Positions 52,820 through 62,344 of a stretch of 64,000 nucleotides of DNA are shown here, piece by piece. The stretch covers positions 124,001-188,000 of the forward strand of contig CAVRCT010000005.1 in the NCBI GenBank assembly GCA_963719645.1, written 5' to 3'. The notes beneath the pieces are model-generated. The model saw only the letters and a program-made list of their open reading frames with translations, searched no databases and had not been told where the DNA came from. Origin of the DNA: CAVRCT01 sp963719645 (GTDB lineage: Bacteria; Pseudomonadota; Gammaproteobacteria; DSM-16500). Each line of letters begins with the position of its first letter. Position 1 is the stretch's first letter. The position numbers and the translations under genes were made by a program.

Positions 52820-54463
52820 ATGAGTAAACTAACCGAACTTCCTGCTTGGCGTGCGCTGCAAGAGCATTACATCAGCATTGCAAACCATTCAATGCCTGCC
52901 TGGTTTACAGCGGACCCTGAACGATTTGCTCATTTTTCCTTAGCACATGGCGAAATGCTTTTGGATTTTTCCAAAAATCGATTGAATCGCGATACCATTC
53001 ATCTCCTTTGTCAACTCGCTCATGAAACCGATTTGACAAATAAAATCTCGGCGCTATTCTCTGGCAAAGCAGTGAATTGGACCGAGCACCGCCCTGCATT
53101 GCATACTGCATTACGCGATCGTGAAGCACCCTCCTTAGTTGTCAACCAACGGGATATCGTGCCGGATATTCAATCTGCATTAACCAAAATGCAAACCTTC
53201 ATTGAAAAAGTTCACTCACAACAATATCTCGGCGTTACCAATAAACCTATTCGAGACATTGTCACCATTGGCATTGGCGGTTCGCACTTAGGCCCGCTGA
53301 TGACAACGCATGCGCTGCGCCATTTTGCTGTGCGCGACGCACATTGTTCGTTTATCTCAAATTTAGACGGCTCTCATCTTGACCATGTGTTGCAAAAAAT
53401 CGATCCAGAACAAACTCTTTTTATTATTTCGTCAAAATCATTTACGACATTGGAAACCATTGAAAATGCGAAAATCGTTCGGACTTGGTTGCAAGCAAAA
53501 TTAAATCAACCCGATGTTTCTGCGCATTTTGCGGCAGTCACTGCCGCACCGAATAAAGCAAAAAGCTTTGGTATTCGTGATGCACTCACTTTTCCGATCT
53601 GGGATTGGGTAGGGGGTCGTTATTCAATTTGGTCTTGCATCGGATTGCCGCTTGCGTTGCAAATTGGCATGCCTAATTTTTATGATTTCTTGGCGGGCGC
53701 GCATGCCATGGATCGTCACTTCCAACAAGCAGATTTTCACCTCAACATGCCCGTGCTCCTGGCGCTCATCGGCATTTGGTATATTAATTTTTTTGGTTGC
53801 ACAAACCAGGCGATTGTACCCTATTCACATGAGTTAGATTATTTCCGCCGCTATGTCCAACAAGCCGACATGGAAAGCAATGGCAAAATGGTTTCTGAGC
53901 GGAATGAAATTTTAGATTACGCCACGTCTCCCGTTATTTTTGGTGAGCAAGGGTGTGACAGCCAACATTCTTTCTTTCAATTATTACATCAAGGGCCCCG
54001 TTTTACGCCCATTGATTTTATTATGGTAGGCGAAAATAAACAATTTCCAGAGTTACAAAATTCACTGGTCGCCAGCGGCCTGAGTCAAGCGCAAGCGCTG
54101 ATGCAAGGTGCCAATTATCAAACGGTCATCTCTGAACTATTAGCTGCTGGCACTTCAAAAGAGACAGCGAATAATATTGCATTGCATAAAACCCTGCCGG
54201 GCAATCGACCCAGCAATACATTATTTTTAAATCGAATTTCTCCTTACAATTTGGGCGCATTGATTGCTCTCTATGAACATAAAATTTTTGTTCAAGGTGC
54301 CATCTGGAATATTAATTCCTTTGATCAGTGGGGCGTTGAACTCGGTAAAAAACTGTTGCCCTCTATTTTGCATGAAATTGAATCGTCATTAGTAGCGTCT
54401 TATCATGATTCATCTACGCTGGGTTTAATTAACCATTTTAAAAAAATTCGAGAACCCCGATGA
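52820..54463 (+). CDS. pgi: Glucose-6-phosphate isomerase
   Basis: 547 residues from the ATG at 52820 (E. coli 549). IGIGGSHLGPLM (about 153-164), the sugar-phosphate SKSFTTLETI, VGGRYSIWSCIGLP and the signature FDQWGVELGKKL are present. Weak ribosome site. It shares ATGA with the small lipoprotein gene downstream. Confidence 0.97.
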   Translation: MSKLTELPAWRALQEHYISIANHSMPAWFTADPERFAHFSLAHGEMLLDFSKNRLNRDTIHLLCQLAHETDLTNKISALFSGKAVNWTEHRPALHTALRDREAPSLVVNQRDIVPDIQSALTKMQTFIEKVHSQQYLGVTNKPIRDIVTIGIGGSHLGPLMTTHALRHFAVRDAHCSFISNLDGSHLDHVLQKIDPEQTLFIISSKSFTTLETIENAKIVRTWLQAKLNQPDVSAHFAAVTAAPNKAKSFGIRDALTFPIWDWVGGRYSIWSCIGLPLALQIGMPNFYDFLAGAHAMDRHFQQADFHLNMPVLLALIGIWYINFFGCTNQAIVPYSHELDYFRRYVQQADMESNGKMVSERNEILDYATSPVIFGEQGCDSQHSFFQLLHQGPRFTPIDFIMVGENKQFPELQNSLVASGLSQAQALMQGANYQTVISELLAAGTSKETANNIALHKTLPGNRPSNTLFLNRISPYNLGALIALYEHKIFVQGAIWNINSFDQWGVELGKKLLPSILHEIESSLVASYHDSSTLGLINHFKKIREPR

Positions 54464-54594
54464 TCAAAAAGCCATGTCTCATCATTTTTTTCTCCGGATT
54501 ATTTTTTATGTTAATCAGCTGTGGTCAAACAGGCGGCTTATATTTACCGAAGCAGTCTAACCCTGCAGGAACGTCTCAGCATGAAACCGATTAA
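54460..54594 (+). CDS. lptM: Small lipoprotein LptM (YifL-like)
   Basis: 44 residues. LptM stabilises and matures the LptD translocon for lipopolysaccharide. Signal helix (about 6-19, CLIIFFSGLFFMLI) ends in a lipobox LISC with Cys21, then GQTGGLYLPK, matching the family CGxxGxLYxP. It lies directly before dapF, as yifL does in E. coli. ATG overlaps the pgi stop and its end overlaps the dapF start by 14 bases, so three genes are translated in series. Confidence 0.85.
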   Translation: MIKKPCLIIFFSGLFFMLISCGQTGGLYLPKQSNPAGTSQHETD

Positions 54595-55384
54595 ATTTAG
54601 CAAGATGCATGGTCTGGGCAATGATTTTGTTGTCATCGATGGTATTTCACAAGACATTCATTTCACTAAAACACAGATAAAACAATTGGCGCATCGTCAC
54701 TTAGGAATTGGTTGCGACCAGATTTTGTTGATTCAGCGCTCTACTCGCGCAGATTGTTTATGCATTATTTATAATGCAGATGGCAGTGAGGCGGAACAAT
54801 GTGGCAATGGCATGCGGTGTGTTGCGCGCTTTGTGCATGAAAATCAAATAATCGCTAAGCCTTCGCTGACCATTGAAACAAAATCCGGCGTGGTCTCTGC
54901 TGTTATTCATGATTATTCATCGATTGCTGTCGCGATGGGTACACCGGTCATCGATTTAAATCTTAAACAATTAGAATTATCAAATCACCGCATCTTACCG
55001 ATTACCGCTCTCTCGATCGGTAACCCGCATGTGATTACGCGTGTTGACTCTGTGAAAGATTTTCCTGTTGCAACGCTGGGTGCCGAAATAGCAACGCATG
55101 CGCATTTTTTAAAGGGTACGAACGTTGGCTTCATGGAAATCATCGATCCTCAGCGAATTCGTTTACGAACGTATGAACGCGGCGTCGGCGAAACATATGC
55201 CTGCGGCAGCAATTCCTGCGCCGCGGTGGTTGCCGGTATTTTACATCATTCTCTAAAGAAGGATGTCACTGTTGAATTGCCATTCGGTGAATTACAAGTC
55301 AGTTGGCAAGATAAAGATGCGCAAGTTATCTTAACAGGGCCTGCTGCGTTGGTTTTTAGAGGGGAATTTGATTCACAGATTTAA
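54581..55384 (+). CDS. dapF: Diaminopimelate epimerase
   Basis: 267 residues from the ATG at 54581 (MKPIKFSKMHGLGNDFVVID). Converts LL- to meso-diaminopimelate for lysine and peptidoglycan. The catalytic cysteines are C74 in EQCGNGMRC and C208 in TYACGSNSCAA. It converges on the following gene with a 12-base overlap of the two 3' ends. Confidence 0.96.
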   Translation: MKPIKFSKMHGLGNDFVVIDGISQDIHFTKTQIKQLAHRHLGIGCDQILLIQRSTRADCLCIIYNADGSEAEQCGNGMRCVARFVHENQIIAKPSLTIETKSGVVSAVIHDYSSIAVAMGTPVIDLNLKQLELSNHRILPITALSIGNPHVITRVDSVKDFPVATLGAEIATHAHFLKGTNVGFMEIIDPQRIRLRTYERGVGETYACGSNSCAAVVAGILHHSLKKDVTVELPFGELQVSWQDKDAQVILTGPAALVFRGEFDSQI

Positions 55385-56521
55385 ATAATCTTCTAATCCC
55401 ACCGCCTCAATACCCGCTGTCAACGGAAAAGATATTTTTCCTGGAAAAATAACAAATAATCGATCCAATTTAAGATCTTCCATGGCGATATTCATCGATT
55501 TAGTGACCTTTGGCATATCCGTATATTTAAATTCAAATCCTAAGCGTTTGCCATTTTTAATAATCAGCAAGTCCAATTCTGCATCGCCTTGAGTCGCCCA
55601 AAAATAATATTCGCCCTCCGTCGCTTCGTGATGCCGAATAACTGATTCGAGCGCAAAGCCTTCCCATGAATATCCTAATTTTGGATGTTGGTACAGGCCA
55701 TCGTCATTAGGAATGTTTAATAAGTAATGCAAAATTCCACTATCGCGAAAATATATCTTGGGCGATTTGACCTGTCGTTTAGAAATATTTTCAAACCAAG
55801 CTGGAATTTCGCGCAACATGAATGTTCCGACTAAAATATCCGTGTAGCTGCGAATTGTTTTATGATTGACGCCAAGTGATTTCCCAATTTCAGATGCATT
55901 AAATATATTGCCATGGTAGTGGGCAATCATCATCCAAAAACGTCTTAACGCCAACGGAGAAATGTGTATACCTAAATTTGGAATATCGCGCTCTAGAAAA
56001 GTTTGGGTATATTCTCTACGCCAAATATAACTATCTTCATCTGTTTTGGCCAAGTACGAGAGTGGAAATCCACCGCGTAGCCATAAACGATCCATGTGGT
56101 GTGTTTCTTCATATGAAAAAGGTGTTGTTTCGATATATTGAATTCGACCCGCTAACGTTTCGGAAGATTGTTGAATTAAGTCACGAGAAGCACTGCCCAA
56201 AATTAAGTAACGCTGTGTTTTCACCTGATCAACCAGCACACGAATTGTCGGAAATAACTCAGGAATACGTTGTATTTCATCAATGACAATTAATCCATCC
56301 AGCGATTCCAATGCGAGCTGTGTATTGCTTAATCGAGCTAAATCAGTATGTTTTTCTAGATCAAAGTAGTTTTTTGCTTTCATGGAAATGGACTGACCCA
56401 CTTGCTTGATATAATCATTGGCAAGTGTCGTTTTCCCGCATTGCCTGGGACCCAATAAAGCAACGACTCTATGAGTCTCAAAGGCTTTTTGGATACGTTG
56501 AAGATAATGCTCTCGTTTCAT
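55373..56521 (-). CDS. AAA ATPase with DUF4143 domain
   Basis: 382 residues. The Walker A motif GPRQCGKTTLA (about 24-34) and Walker B DGLIVIDEIQRIP (about 73-85) lie in the N-terminal AAA_14 domain; a helix-turn-helix-like segment ASEIGKSLGVNHKTIRSY (about 219-236) and the C-terminal DUF4143 nuclease-like region with E-L-D-LLI-x-x-G-K (about 331-341, AELDLLIIKNGKRLGFEFK) follow. Such proteins are common in mobile or defence contexts, but their function is unknown. It stands apart from its neighbours, suggesting horizontal acquisition. Confidence 0.85.
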   Translation of the reverse strand: MKREHYLQRIQKAFETHRVVALLGPRQCGKTTLANDYIKQVGQSISMKAKNYFDLEKHTDLARLSNTQLALESLDGLIVIDEIQRIPELFPTIRVLVDQVKTQRYLILGSASRDLIQQSSETLAGRIQYIETTPFSYEETHHMDRLWLRGGFPLSYLAKTDEDSYIWRREYTQTFLERDIPNLGIHISPLALRRFWMMIAHYHGNIFNASEIGKSLGVNHKTIRSYTDILVGTFMLREIPAWFENISKRQVKSPKIYFRDSGILHYLLNIPNDDGLYQHPKLGYSWEGFALESVIRHHEATEGEYYFWATQGDAELDLLIIKNGKRLGFEFKYTDMPKVTKSMNIAMEDLKLDRLFVIFPGKISFPLTAGIEAVGLEDYLNL

Positions 56522-56722
56522 ATCACCTTGAAAATTGGTATTTGATATCCCATTTTACAAGGAACTTGCCGGGGATTTCAAGTATCAATTTTTCGTTACG
56601 CCCAAGGCTTGATACGGTGGGTCAGCACTTTTCTGATAGCACTTTCAGCGACTAGCAGAATTGGCGCTTTTGTGGCGCACCCATATCATTACCCCCTTTC
56701 TTTGTCGAATAGTAATTAATTG

Positions 56723-56751
56723 TTGTATTTATGAGCAGATTGGAGTAAAAT
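56723..56751 (+). promoter_or_regulatory. Sigma70-type promoter for the 367-residue orphan gene
   Basis: TTGTAT (56723-56728), 17 bases, TAAAAT (56746-56751), about 42 bases before the start codon at 56794. No strong ribosome site is visible before that ATG. The rest of 56522-56722 shows no gene. Confidence 0.55.
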
Positions 56752-56793
56752 GCTTGTTTTAATTCAGTTTGCTCAACTAGCTACGGTACGTAT

Positions 56794-57897
56794 ATGACAA
56801 GCGAAAGAACTCTTCTCACTGAGCAAAAAGCAGAATCTCCTACTGCAGAGCAAATTCTCAAACGCGCTGTAAGCAGAGTAATACTGATACCGAATAAGCC
56901 GGATCCACGCCTGGATCGAACCAAAGAACTAAAAGAATTAACGAAAAATCTTCCTGTGCAAAGAGAGAAATTAACTTTAGTCTATTTCTGTCTCCAAAAA
57001 TTGTATTGTTTGTTTGAAGGAGTTTTAACTGAAGAGAAAGAAGCATCTGTTGAGAACACAGTTAACTTCTTTCAGCACGGCGGGGATAGGATAGAGGATT
57101 TATTTGAGCGCGGAGGAATAAAGCTAAGACATCAGATGATGCTAACTGTTAATTACTCGGATGCTGACCGGGAGTTGGCAATTTTTCCACTGTTGGCAGA
57201 AGCGTTTGGTATCACAACCTGTACCGAGCTTAGAAGTATAGTACTGTGGGAAGCTATTGAATTAGATTGGAAGGGGACAATTAAGCCAATCACGATAAAA
57301 TCAACCGCAGAAGAAACCCTCCACCATGTAAATGTTCTTGAGCAGAAAGACTCGCAGACTTATTCTTTAATTGATGCTTGGAATCAGGAAGAATTCCCTT
57401 TGAAAGATCCAATGACGATACCCTTGAAAAGGTTAGCTAAGTCAGCAGCATTTAAGTATCCAGAGCTAGAATATCTAGGGGCTACCTGTTGGAAAGATAA
57501 AATTTGTGAACTACCTTTGCCAGTGACGACGTTAATAAGCCACGTTAAACTTTTAGAAATTATTAAAAAAATTATCGCACAACCTAACTGGGGCATTCCA
57601 GCAGAAATATTGTCGCTCAAGAAGAAAGAAAGGAATAGCTTCATTGGCCTGAATGAGCGGCAATGTACACAAAAAGAATTAGCTGCATTGACTGCGCGAA
57701 TGAACGTTATAATTGATCGTAAAATTTTATCTTTAAAACACATCATGCAATTAAGCTTAGTAAAAAAGCCCGCTTCCAAAAGTGTGTTGCAAGCAGGCTC
57801 AATAACAAATACAGCCGCATTTAATCCTAGCGCCAAAAGTGTTGAAGAAATAGTGTCAAGTAACCCCATTAACCATGTAACAAAATCAAATGTATAA
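56794..57897 (+). CDS. Orphan protein, unknown function
   Basis: 367 residues; I recognise no family. It is predominantly helical with scattered Lys/Glu-rich segments (LKELTKNLPVQREKLTLVYF, HVNVLEQKDSQTY, IKKIIAQPNWGIPAEIL). The C-terminal 40 residues are polar and disordered (Ser/Asn/Ala), ending NHVTKSNV. No signal peptide or membrane helix. Its own promoter and isolation between a DUF4143 ATPase and the pilus operon suggest an accessory single-gene unit. Effector-like secretion signals of E-rich type are not evident. Confidence 0.6.
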   Translation: MTSERTLLTEQKAESPTAEQILKRAVSRVILIPNKPDPRLDRTKELKELTKNLPVQREKLTLVYFCLQKLYCLFEGVLTEEKEASVENTVNFFQHGGDRIEDLFERGGIKLRHQMMLTVNYSDADRELAIFPLLAEAFGITTCTELRSIVLWEAIELDWKGTIKPITIKSTAEETLHHVNVLEQKDSQTYSLIDAWNQEEFPLKDPMTIPLKRLAKSAAFKYPELEYLGATCWKDKICELPLPVTTLISHVKLLEIIKKIIAQPNWGIPAEILSLKKKERNSFIGLNERQCTQKELAALTARMNVIIDRKILSLKHIMQLSLVKKPASKSVLQAGSITNTAAFNPSAKSVEEIVSSNPINHVTKSNV

Positions 57898-57998
57898 TGG
57901 GATTAAGTCATAGAACAGAATCATTTGCTACACTGGATAAAAAATTAATAAAAAAAACGAAAAAATTAAATCTAAAACTTTTCTCTATCTAATACACA

Positions 57999-58031
57999 TC
58001 GTCATTTAAGTTATAATAAATTAAATGACGA
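57999..58031. repeat. Perfect 11-bp palindrome between convergent genes
   Basis: TCGTCATTTAA and TTAAATGACGA enclose 11 bases (GTTATAATAAA). It lies a few bases after the pilP stop and could help terminate the pilus operon, or the orphan gene from the other side, although neither side has a clear T-run. Confidence 0.5.
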
Positions 58032-58037
58032 CACATC

Positions 58038-58847
58038 CTAGATTGAATTAAGAATACTAAGCTTTCGTTTCACCGCATTTCTTTCAATGACTACACCGCT
58101 TTTATTGATACCTAACACAGCAGAGCCATCCGGTAATTGATCGCCAATATTTACAATTAGGAATTTTCCTTGTAAGCCTAAGACAGCCGTCCATTTATTA
58201 AATTGCATGGAAACTGAAATAACGACGTAATTGGCTTCAGGGATCGCTTGTGGGACGGGAATAGCCGCCAATTGTGAACCTGATTGTACCGGTGAAACTA
58301 AACTATTTGCATACGCACCCACCGGTAATGTGGGGACGGCAGGTTTTGTTAATAAATCGCTAATACCTTTTTCTGCGGTAGCAGTGGCCAATTTTGCACT
58401 GGCAATTGCTTGGCTTGTTTCAGCAACTTGTTGTTGCACCTTTAAAAGTTGTAACGAATTTAATTCGTCCAAATATTTTTTTTGTTCTTGTTGCTGGTTT
58501 TGCAAGGTATTCACATCATTTGGAATCGTTAATACATTGGTTTGCTGCAACAATTGAGCCGCCCCGTTAGCAGCAGGTGCTGGCATCGCATTAGGTGCTC
58601 CTGCAGATGGCATCCCCACGCCTGGCTGAGCGGGTGGTTGGCCGCCTGCAGCAGCAGGAGAGCCGGGTTGCATAGGCTTCGGTGTGACTGCCGCCATTTT
58701 GGCGGGTTGAGGTGCCGACGTTCCGCCGCCACCGCCAAATAAACCGTAGACTTGCCAAACAATCACAATTACGACAACAACAAAAATGGCTGCAATCGCT
58801 TTTTGTCTATTGGTTAATCCCGCAGATGCTTTATCATCATTTGCCAT
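58038..58847 (-). CDS. pilP: Type IVb pilus protein PilP-like
   Basis: 269 residues. One membrane helix near the N-terminus (about 15-33, AIAAIFVVVVIVIVWQVYG) is followed by a Gly/Pro/Ala-rich linker (about 36-95) and a coiled-coil (about 115-165, QQQEQKKYLDELNSLQLLKV). A small C-terminal beta-domain (about 205-269, YVVISVSMQFNKWTAVLGLQ) resembles PilP-type periplasmic domains that contact the secretin. It is the last gene of the visible operon, five bases after pilO. Confidence 0.75.
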   Translation of the reverse strand: MANDDKASAGLTNRQKAIAAIFVVVVIVIVWQVYGLFGGGGGTSAPQPAKMAAVTPKPMQPGSPAAAGGQPPAQPGVGMPSAGAPNAMPAPAANGAAQLLQQTNVLTIPNDVNTLQNQQQEQKKYLDELNSLQLLKVQQQVAETSQAIASAKLATATAEKGISDLLTKPAVPTLPVGAYANSLVSPVQSGSQLAAIPVPQAIPEANYVVISVSMQFNKWTAVLGLQGKFLIVNIGDQLPDGSAVLGINKSGVVIERNAVKRKLSILNSI

Positions 58848-58852
58848 AATTC

Positions 58853-60091
58853 TCAGTTCCCCAATGCATTAAGTTCGATAGTACCGTTAAATATGCCATT
58901 ATCCGATTTCAATACAACATTCTCCAGCACGAGCGGTAATCCTCTAAATTGTTCTCCAAGAAGATTGACCATTGGAATCGTTAATGAGGCAAAATTAATT
59001 TTTATACTCATTTGTGAAAACCTACCTGTTTGGACGGGTGCGGTAAATGTCATATTATTGCCAGGTACCACTGTCCCCAATCGATCGGTTAATTCGGCGA
59101 TAACTTGTTGTAAATAAGAAATGCTATTGGGGTTTCTCACGGCCAGAGTCGGTAAATTCAACACCAGTGAAACACCTTGCGGCGTAATTTGTATTCTTCC
59201 GCCATTCCGTACTGCCCACGAATATAAGACGTCTAACTTTATTCCCGCAGATACCATGTTTGCCGTTAGCATTCCACTGCCATAGTCGATTTCAGCCGGT
59301 GACCACCCTGGGATGCTATATAGCAAGGCTATCTCTTTTGTCATTGCTGCAATTTCATCTGCCGGATCAGGGCTCGTTAAGGTTGTAATATATAATTGAT
59401 ATGGGCTGACATAGCTTATAAACGTAGTGGGAATAACTTCTCTTTTGTGTGAGGTGAGGTAATTTAAAAATAACCAAAACAATACCAATACCACAACACC
59501 TGCGATCAGTTTCCGGGTAGGAAATACACCAATTCCTTGTGATTTTAGTACGACATCCACTAATTGTAATTGAAACGCTTTTATTCTGGGTAATTTTGCA
59601 AACGCCGATTCGGCTAAAACATTGAAAGATTTTACTGACGATGCATCTAGCGCGATTTTACCTTCTTCTGGCTCTTGGCTAATTGGTACATCGCCATAGA
59701 TGTAAATATCAAAATTATTTTGCTGCGTTCGAAAGATGACAAGCTCATCTGCAATGCTATCAACCGGAAAACTGCCGTCTAAATAAACCGTTCCTGATTT
59801 GACAATCACTAAAACCGCTTCAGTCGTATTCGGAATTTCTTCACAATAAATGAGATCGAGTGGTCGTTTGAAGTAATGCCAAACCGTTTCACCTAATAAA
59901 TAACCCGGTTCGGGTGAAAATGATGCTTCAAATTGTTCGACATTTTTCCTCTGTAAGGTAATGTAATTGCCGTAATTAGAGCTCAGTAGCAGGATTTCTT
60001 TTTTCAATAAAACCGGCTTCTTCGCGCTCAGGGTATCGCGATAAGAGGGAATAATAAAACGTTCACCATCTTCTCGTGTAATATACGGCAT
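58853..60091 (-). CDS. pilO: Type IVb pilus biogenesis protein PilO-like
   Basis: 412 residues, similar in size and plan to R64 PilO. A cytoplasmic N-terminal part (about 1-185) precedes a single membrane helix (about 192-211, LIAGVVVLVLFWLFLNYLTS); the periplasmic part has beta-rich segments (ITPQGVSLVLNLPTLAV, MTFTAPVQTGRFSQMSIKIN). It probably helps link the inner-membrane platform to the secretin. It starts one base after the pilN stop. Confidence 0.75.
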   Translation of the reverse strand: MPYITREDGERFIIPSYRDTLSAKKPVLLKKEILLLSSNYGNYITLQRKNVEQFEASFSPEPGYLLGETVWHYFKRPLDLIYCEEIPNTTEAVLVIVKSGTVYLDGSFPVDSIADELVIFRTQQNNFDIYIYGDVPISQEPEEGKIALDASSVKSFNVLAESAFAKLPRIKAFQLQLVDVVLKSQGIGVFPTRKLIAGVVVLVLFWLFLNYLTSHKREVIPTTFISYVSPYQLYITTLTSPDPADEIAAMTKEIALLYSIPGWSPAEIDYGSGMLTANMVSAGIKLDVLYSWAVRNGGRIQITPQGVSLVLNLPTLAVRNPNSISYLQQVIAELTDRLGTVVPGNNMTFTAPVQTGRFSQMSIKINFASLTIPMVNLLGEQFRGLPLVLENVVLKSDNGIFNGTIELNALGN

Positions 60092-61720
60092 CTACACCCG
60101 CCCAGTTAAAATAAACGGCGTAATCAATACAACCACTTCAGAATTGACTTGTTGTGATGTTCGACCGCCGAGCGCTTGTGAATCCAGTAACTGAGATGCA
60201 CCCGTTTCATTATTAACTTGTTTGAAACCTGACAAGATAAGCGTGTCGCCTGTTGAAATGACACTGCGTTGATTAAATTGTTTTTGCTGGACATGGGGAA
60301 CCTGAATAATCGACGTACCCGCTGGCGGTGTCGTGCCTGGGGTCAAGCTTGCGCCATTTGAGGTAATCGTACTAATTCCTAAGTTTGTCGATAAATCGGC
60401 ATTGACTTGCAAATACACTTTACTACCCATAATTTTAGGTAACACATACAACGTAAACCCTGTTAAAACAGCACCGGGAGTAATCTGCGACGTAATCGAT
60501 GCACCACCTGTAGAACTACCGGATAAAGATGTCGTTTGTACGCTTGCCAAATAACCTTGCTGATCCAGCAATCGGACGGCAGAAACTTGATTGTTTTGAC
60601 ACAACACTTGAGGTTGCGTGACGACAGAAACTTTACCTTGTTGCTTTAAGGCATTAATCAATGCAAGCACACCTGTTCCTCTCGCCCCGCTGGTTAAAGC
60701 AGTGTTATTCACACCCACAGAGGTTGCACTTGCAATATTTAAACCAACTGTACTGCTTAAGCTAATCGGTGCACCGTTATTAGCAATCAACTGATATTGG
60801 CCGCCGGAAAAAGCCTGCTGCACAATGTCCCAATTAATCCCAAAGTTAAAATCGCTTTCGAGAGCAATTTGGATGACATCAATTTTAACGAGGACTTGCT
60901 TGGATAAACTACTGTTTAAGTTTTTAATAAATCGCCCAATCAAAGCAACATTGCTGGGTCTATCCCGTACTGTCACACTCGTGGTGGCTTGAGAAACCAT
61001 GACTTTGCCATCGGGTGACAAGAGATTTTTAATCGAATCCGATAAATCTTGCCATACCGAGACGGTTCCTTTAAAGCTGCTGTATTCACTGCCAGACGAA
61101 TCATCGATGGTTCCTGTTACCGTCTGCGAGGAGCTCGAACCGCCGCTACTCGATGAGGTAGAAACAGGTGAAGCACCGCCGCTACCACCACCGGTCTTAC
61201 CCATCATGTAATCTGAGGAACCCGGCATAAAAGCAATATCAAATGTTTTAGTGACAAACGCTTGCCAATAGACATCATTGCCATTAATCGAATACACATA
61301 GCCTGTTTTCGCAGCCAACAAATCCAGTGCACCTTTCACAGTACCCGTGTAATTCATCGCAATCTGTGTCGATTGATTTAAACCGTTTTGGTAGTGCGTC
61401 AAAATATTTTTTCCGCCGCCGCCCACGATGGTTCGGCTATAGTATGAAAAGGGTAATTCATCGCCGCGTAGAATAATTCTATTTTTTAACCATTTCGGGT
61501 CTCTTGCTAAACTAATCGGTGTTTGATCAACATAGAGTCCTTGATTGACGACCAAAGCGGGTTGAGGCTTTAATTTTTGATCCATCTTTTGTCGCGCATC
61601 GTCAATTTGTGTTTTTGCATCCGCTACATTGGATTCTGTTTGTCGATAAACCGGTGCATTACAGCCTGTGAGGACAAGTAGCATCGTGATGCATAAAACT
61701 AGGATTCGTTTATAAAACAT
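60092..61720 (-). CDS. pilN: Type IVb pilus secretin PilN (lipoprotein)
   Basis: 542 residues. Outer-membrane secretin for type IVb pili. Signal peptide with lipobox LVLTGC (Cys20); N-domain (about 90-160); a Ser/Gly-rich linker (about 183-200); a second N-domain (VLVKIDVIQIALESDFNFGI, about 277-296); and the secretin core with VSVVTQPQVLCQNNQVSAVR and the final QQVNSEVVVLITPFIL. This matches the R64 PilN/BfpB class rather than type IVa PilQ. The start overlaps the preceding stop by one base. Confidence 0.88.
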   Translation of the reverse strand: MFYKRILVLCITMLLVLTGCNAPVYRQTESNVADAKTQIDDARQKMDQKLKPQPALVVNQGLYVDQTPISLARDPKWLKNRIILRGDELPFSYYSRTIVGGGGKNILTHYQNGLNQSTQIAMNYTGTVKGALDLLAAKTGYVYSINGNDVYWQAFVTKTFDIAFMPGSSDYMMGKTGGGSGGASPVSTSSSSGGSSSSQTVTGTIDDSSGSEYSSFKGTVSVWQDLSDSIKNLLSPDGKVMVSQATTSVTVRDRPSNVALIGRFIKNLNSSLSKQVLVKIDVIQIALESDFNFGINWDIVQQAFSGGQYQLIANNGAPISLSSTVGLNIASATSVGVNNTALTSGARGTGVLALINALKQQGKVSVVTQPQVLCQNNQVSAVRLLDQQGYLASVQTTSLSGSSTGGASITSQITPGAVLTGFTLYVLPKIMGSKVYLQVNADLSTNLGISTITSNGASLTPGTTPPAGTSIIQVPHVQQKQFNQRSVISTGDTLILSGFKQVNNETGASQLLDSQALGGRTSQQVNSEVVVLITPFILTGRV

Positions 61721-62160
61721 TACACAGTCCTCTGAACAACAATCATTGTGCGGTTAGACAGGTACATCTGAGCCTGCAATGGAAATGGCTTAAGTAATTT
61801 GTTAATGACATCTGGCAAACTTGCACCTGTGATACGACCATCAAAATTATAATCATAGGGAACTTTCCAAATCACTTTCCAGTGATAACGATCCATGATG
61901 CGCTCTAAATTTTCTTTGAGCGAACCACTGACGCTGATGGCATAAACGGCCGCTGGACGACCTAAATTTGCAAATTGATTGGGAAACGCGCCGCTGCCAT
62001 ACGATGGCATAAACGTCGTATCTTGTTGGGTTCCCGCTTGGAAAAAAGGCTCATTGGGGATGGCGGCAGTCGGACTTGCAACTTGCCAGCCAGCGTGTGA
62101 AATCACCGGCATCAACATGAGGAGAAACACACTTGCTATAGTGACGAGGCACTTCATCAT
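61720..62160 (-). CDS. pilL: TcpQ/PilL-like pilus protein
   Basis: 146 residues with a signal peptide (about 1-23, cleavage at SHA). The C-terminal TcpQ domain (about 75-146) has SGSLKENLERIMDRYHWKVI and NRTMIVV, which corresponds to the C-terminal domain of R64 PilL that helps the secretin assemble. GGAG lies four bases before the double ATG start. First gene after the promoter at 62219-62248. Confidence 0.8.
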   Translation of the reverse strand: MMKCLVTIASVFLLMLMPVISHAGWQVASPTAAIPNEPFFQAGTQQDTTFMPSYGSGAFPNQFANLGRPAAVYAISVSGSLKENLERIMDRYHWKVIWKVPYDYNFDGRITGASLPDVINKLLKPFPLQAQMYLSNRTMIVVQRTV

Positions 62161-62218
62161 AAGACTCCATTAAACCATATGCCTATCTCAGAAAATCCAT
62201 AAACTCTCTTAGGATGAA

Positions 62219-62248
62219 AGTATAAGCTATTTATTTTACAGATGTAAA
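62219..62248 (-). promoter_or_regulatory. Promoter of the pilLNOP unit with an operator-like palindrome
   Basis: On the minus strand TTTACA (62248-62243), 18 bases, TATACT (62224-62219). The palindrome TTTACATCTGTAAA (62235-62248) covers the -35 and the next eight bases, a placement expected for a regulator site. The gap 62161-62344 has no gene. Confidence 0.6.
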
Positions 62249-62344
62249 TGTTATTCACTGTATCCTGTCAGCAAAAGCGATCTATTCAAATTAATTGTGC
62301 TATAGAAAATTAAAATACGCTCACGGCGGAATCAGTGATCTTCG

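Noticed and set aside
57999..58031. Classical rho-independent terminator
   Set aside because: The stem is AT-rich and no run of T follows on either strand; it was kept only as a palindrome.
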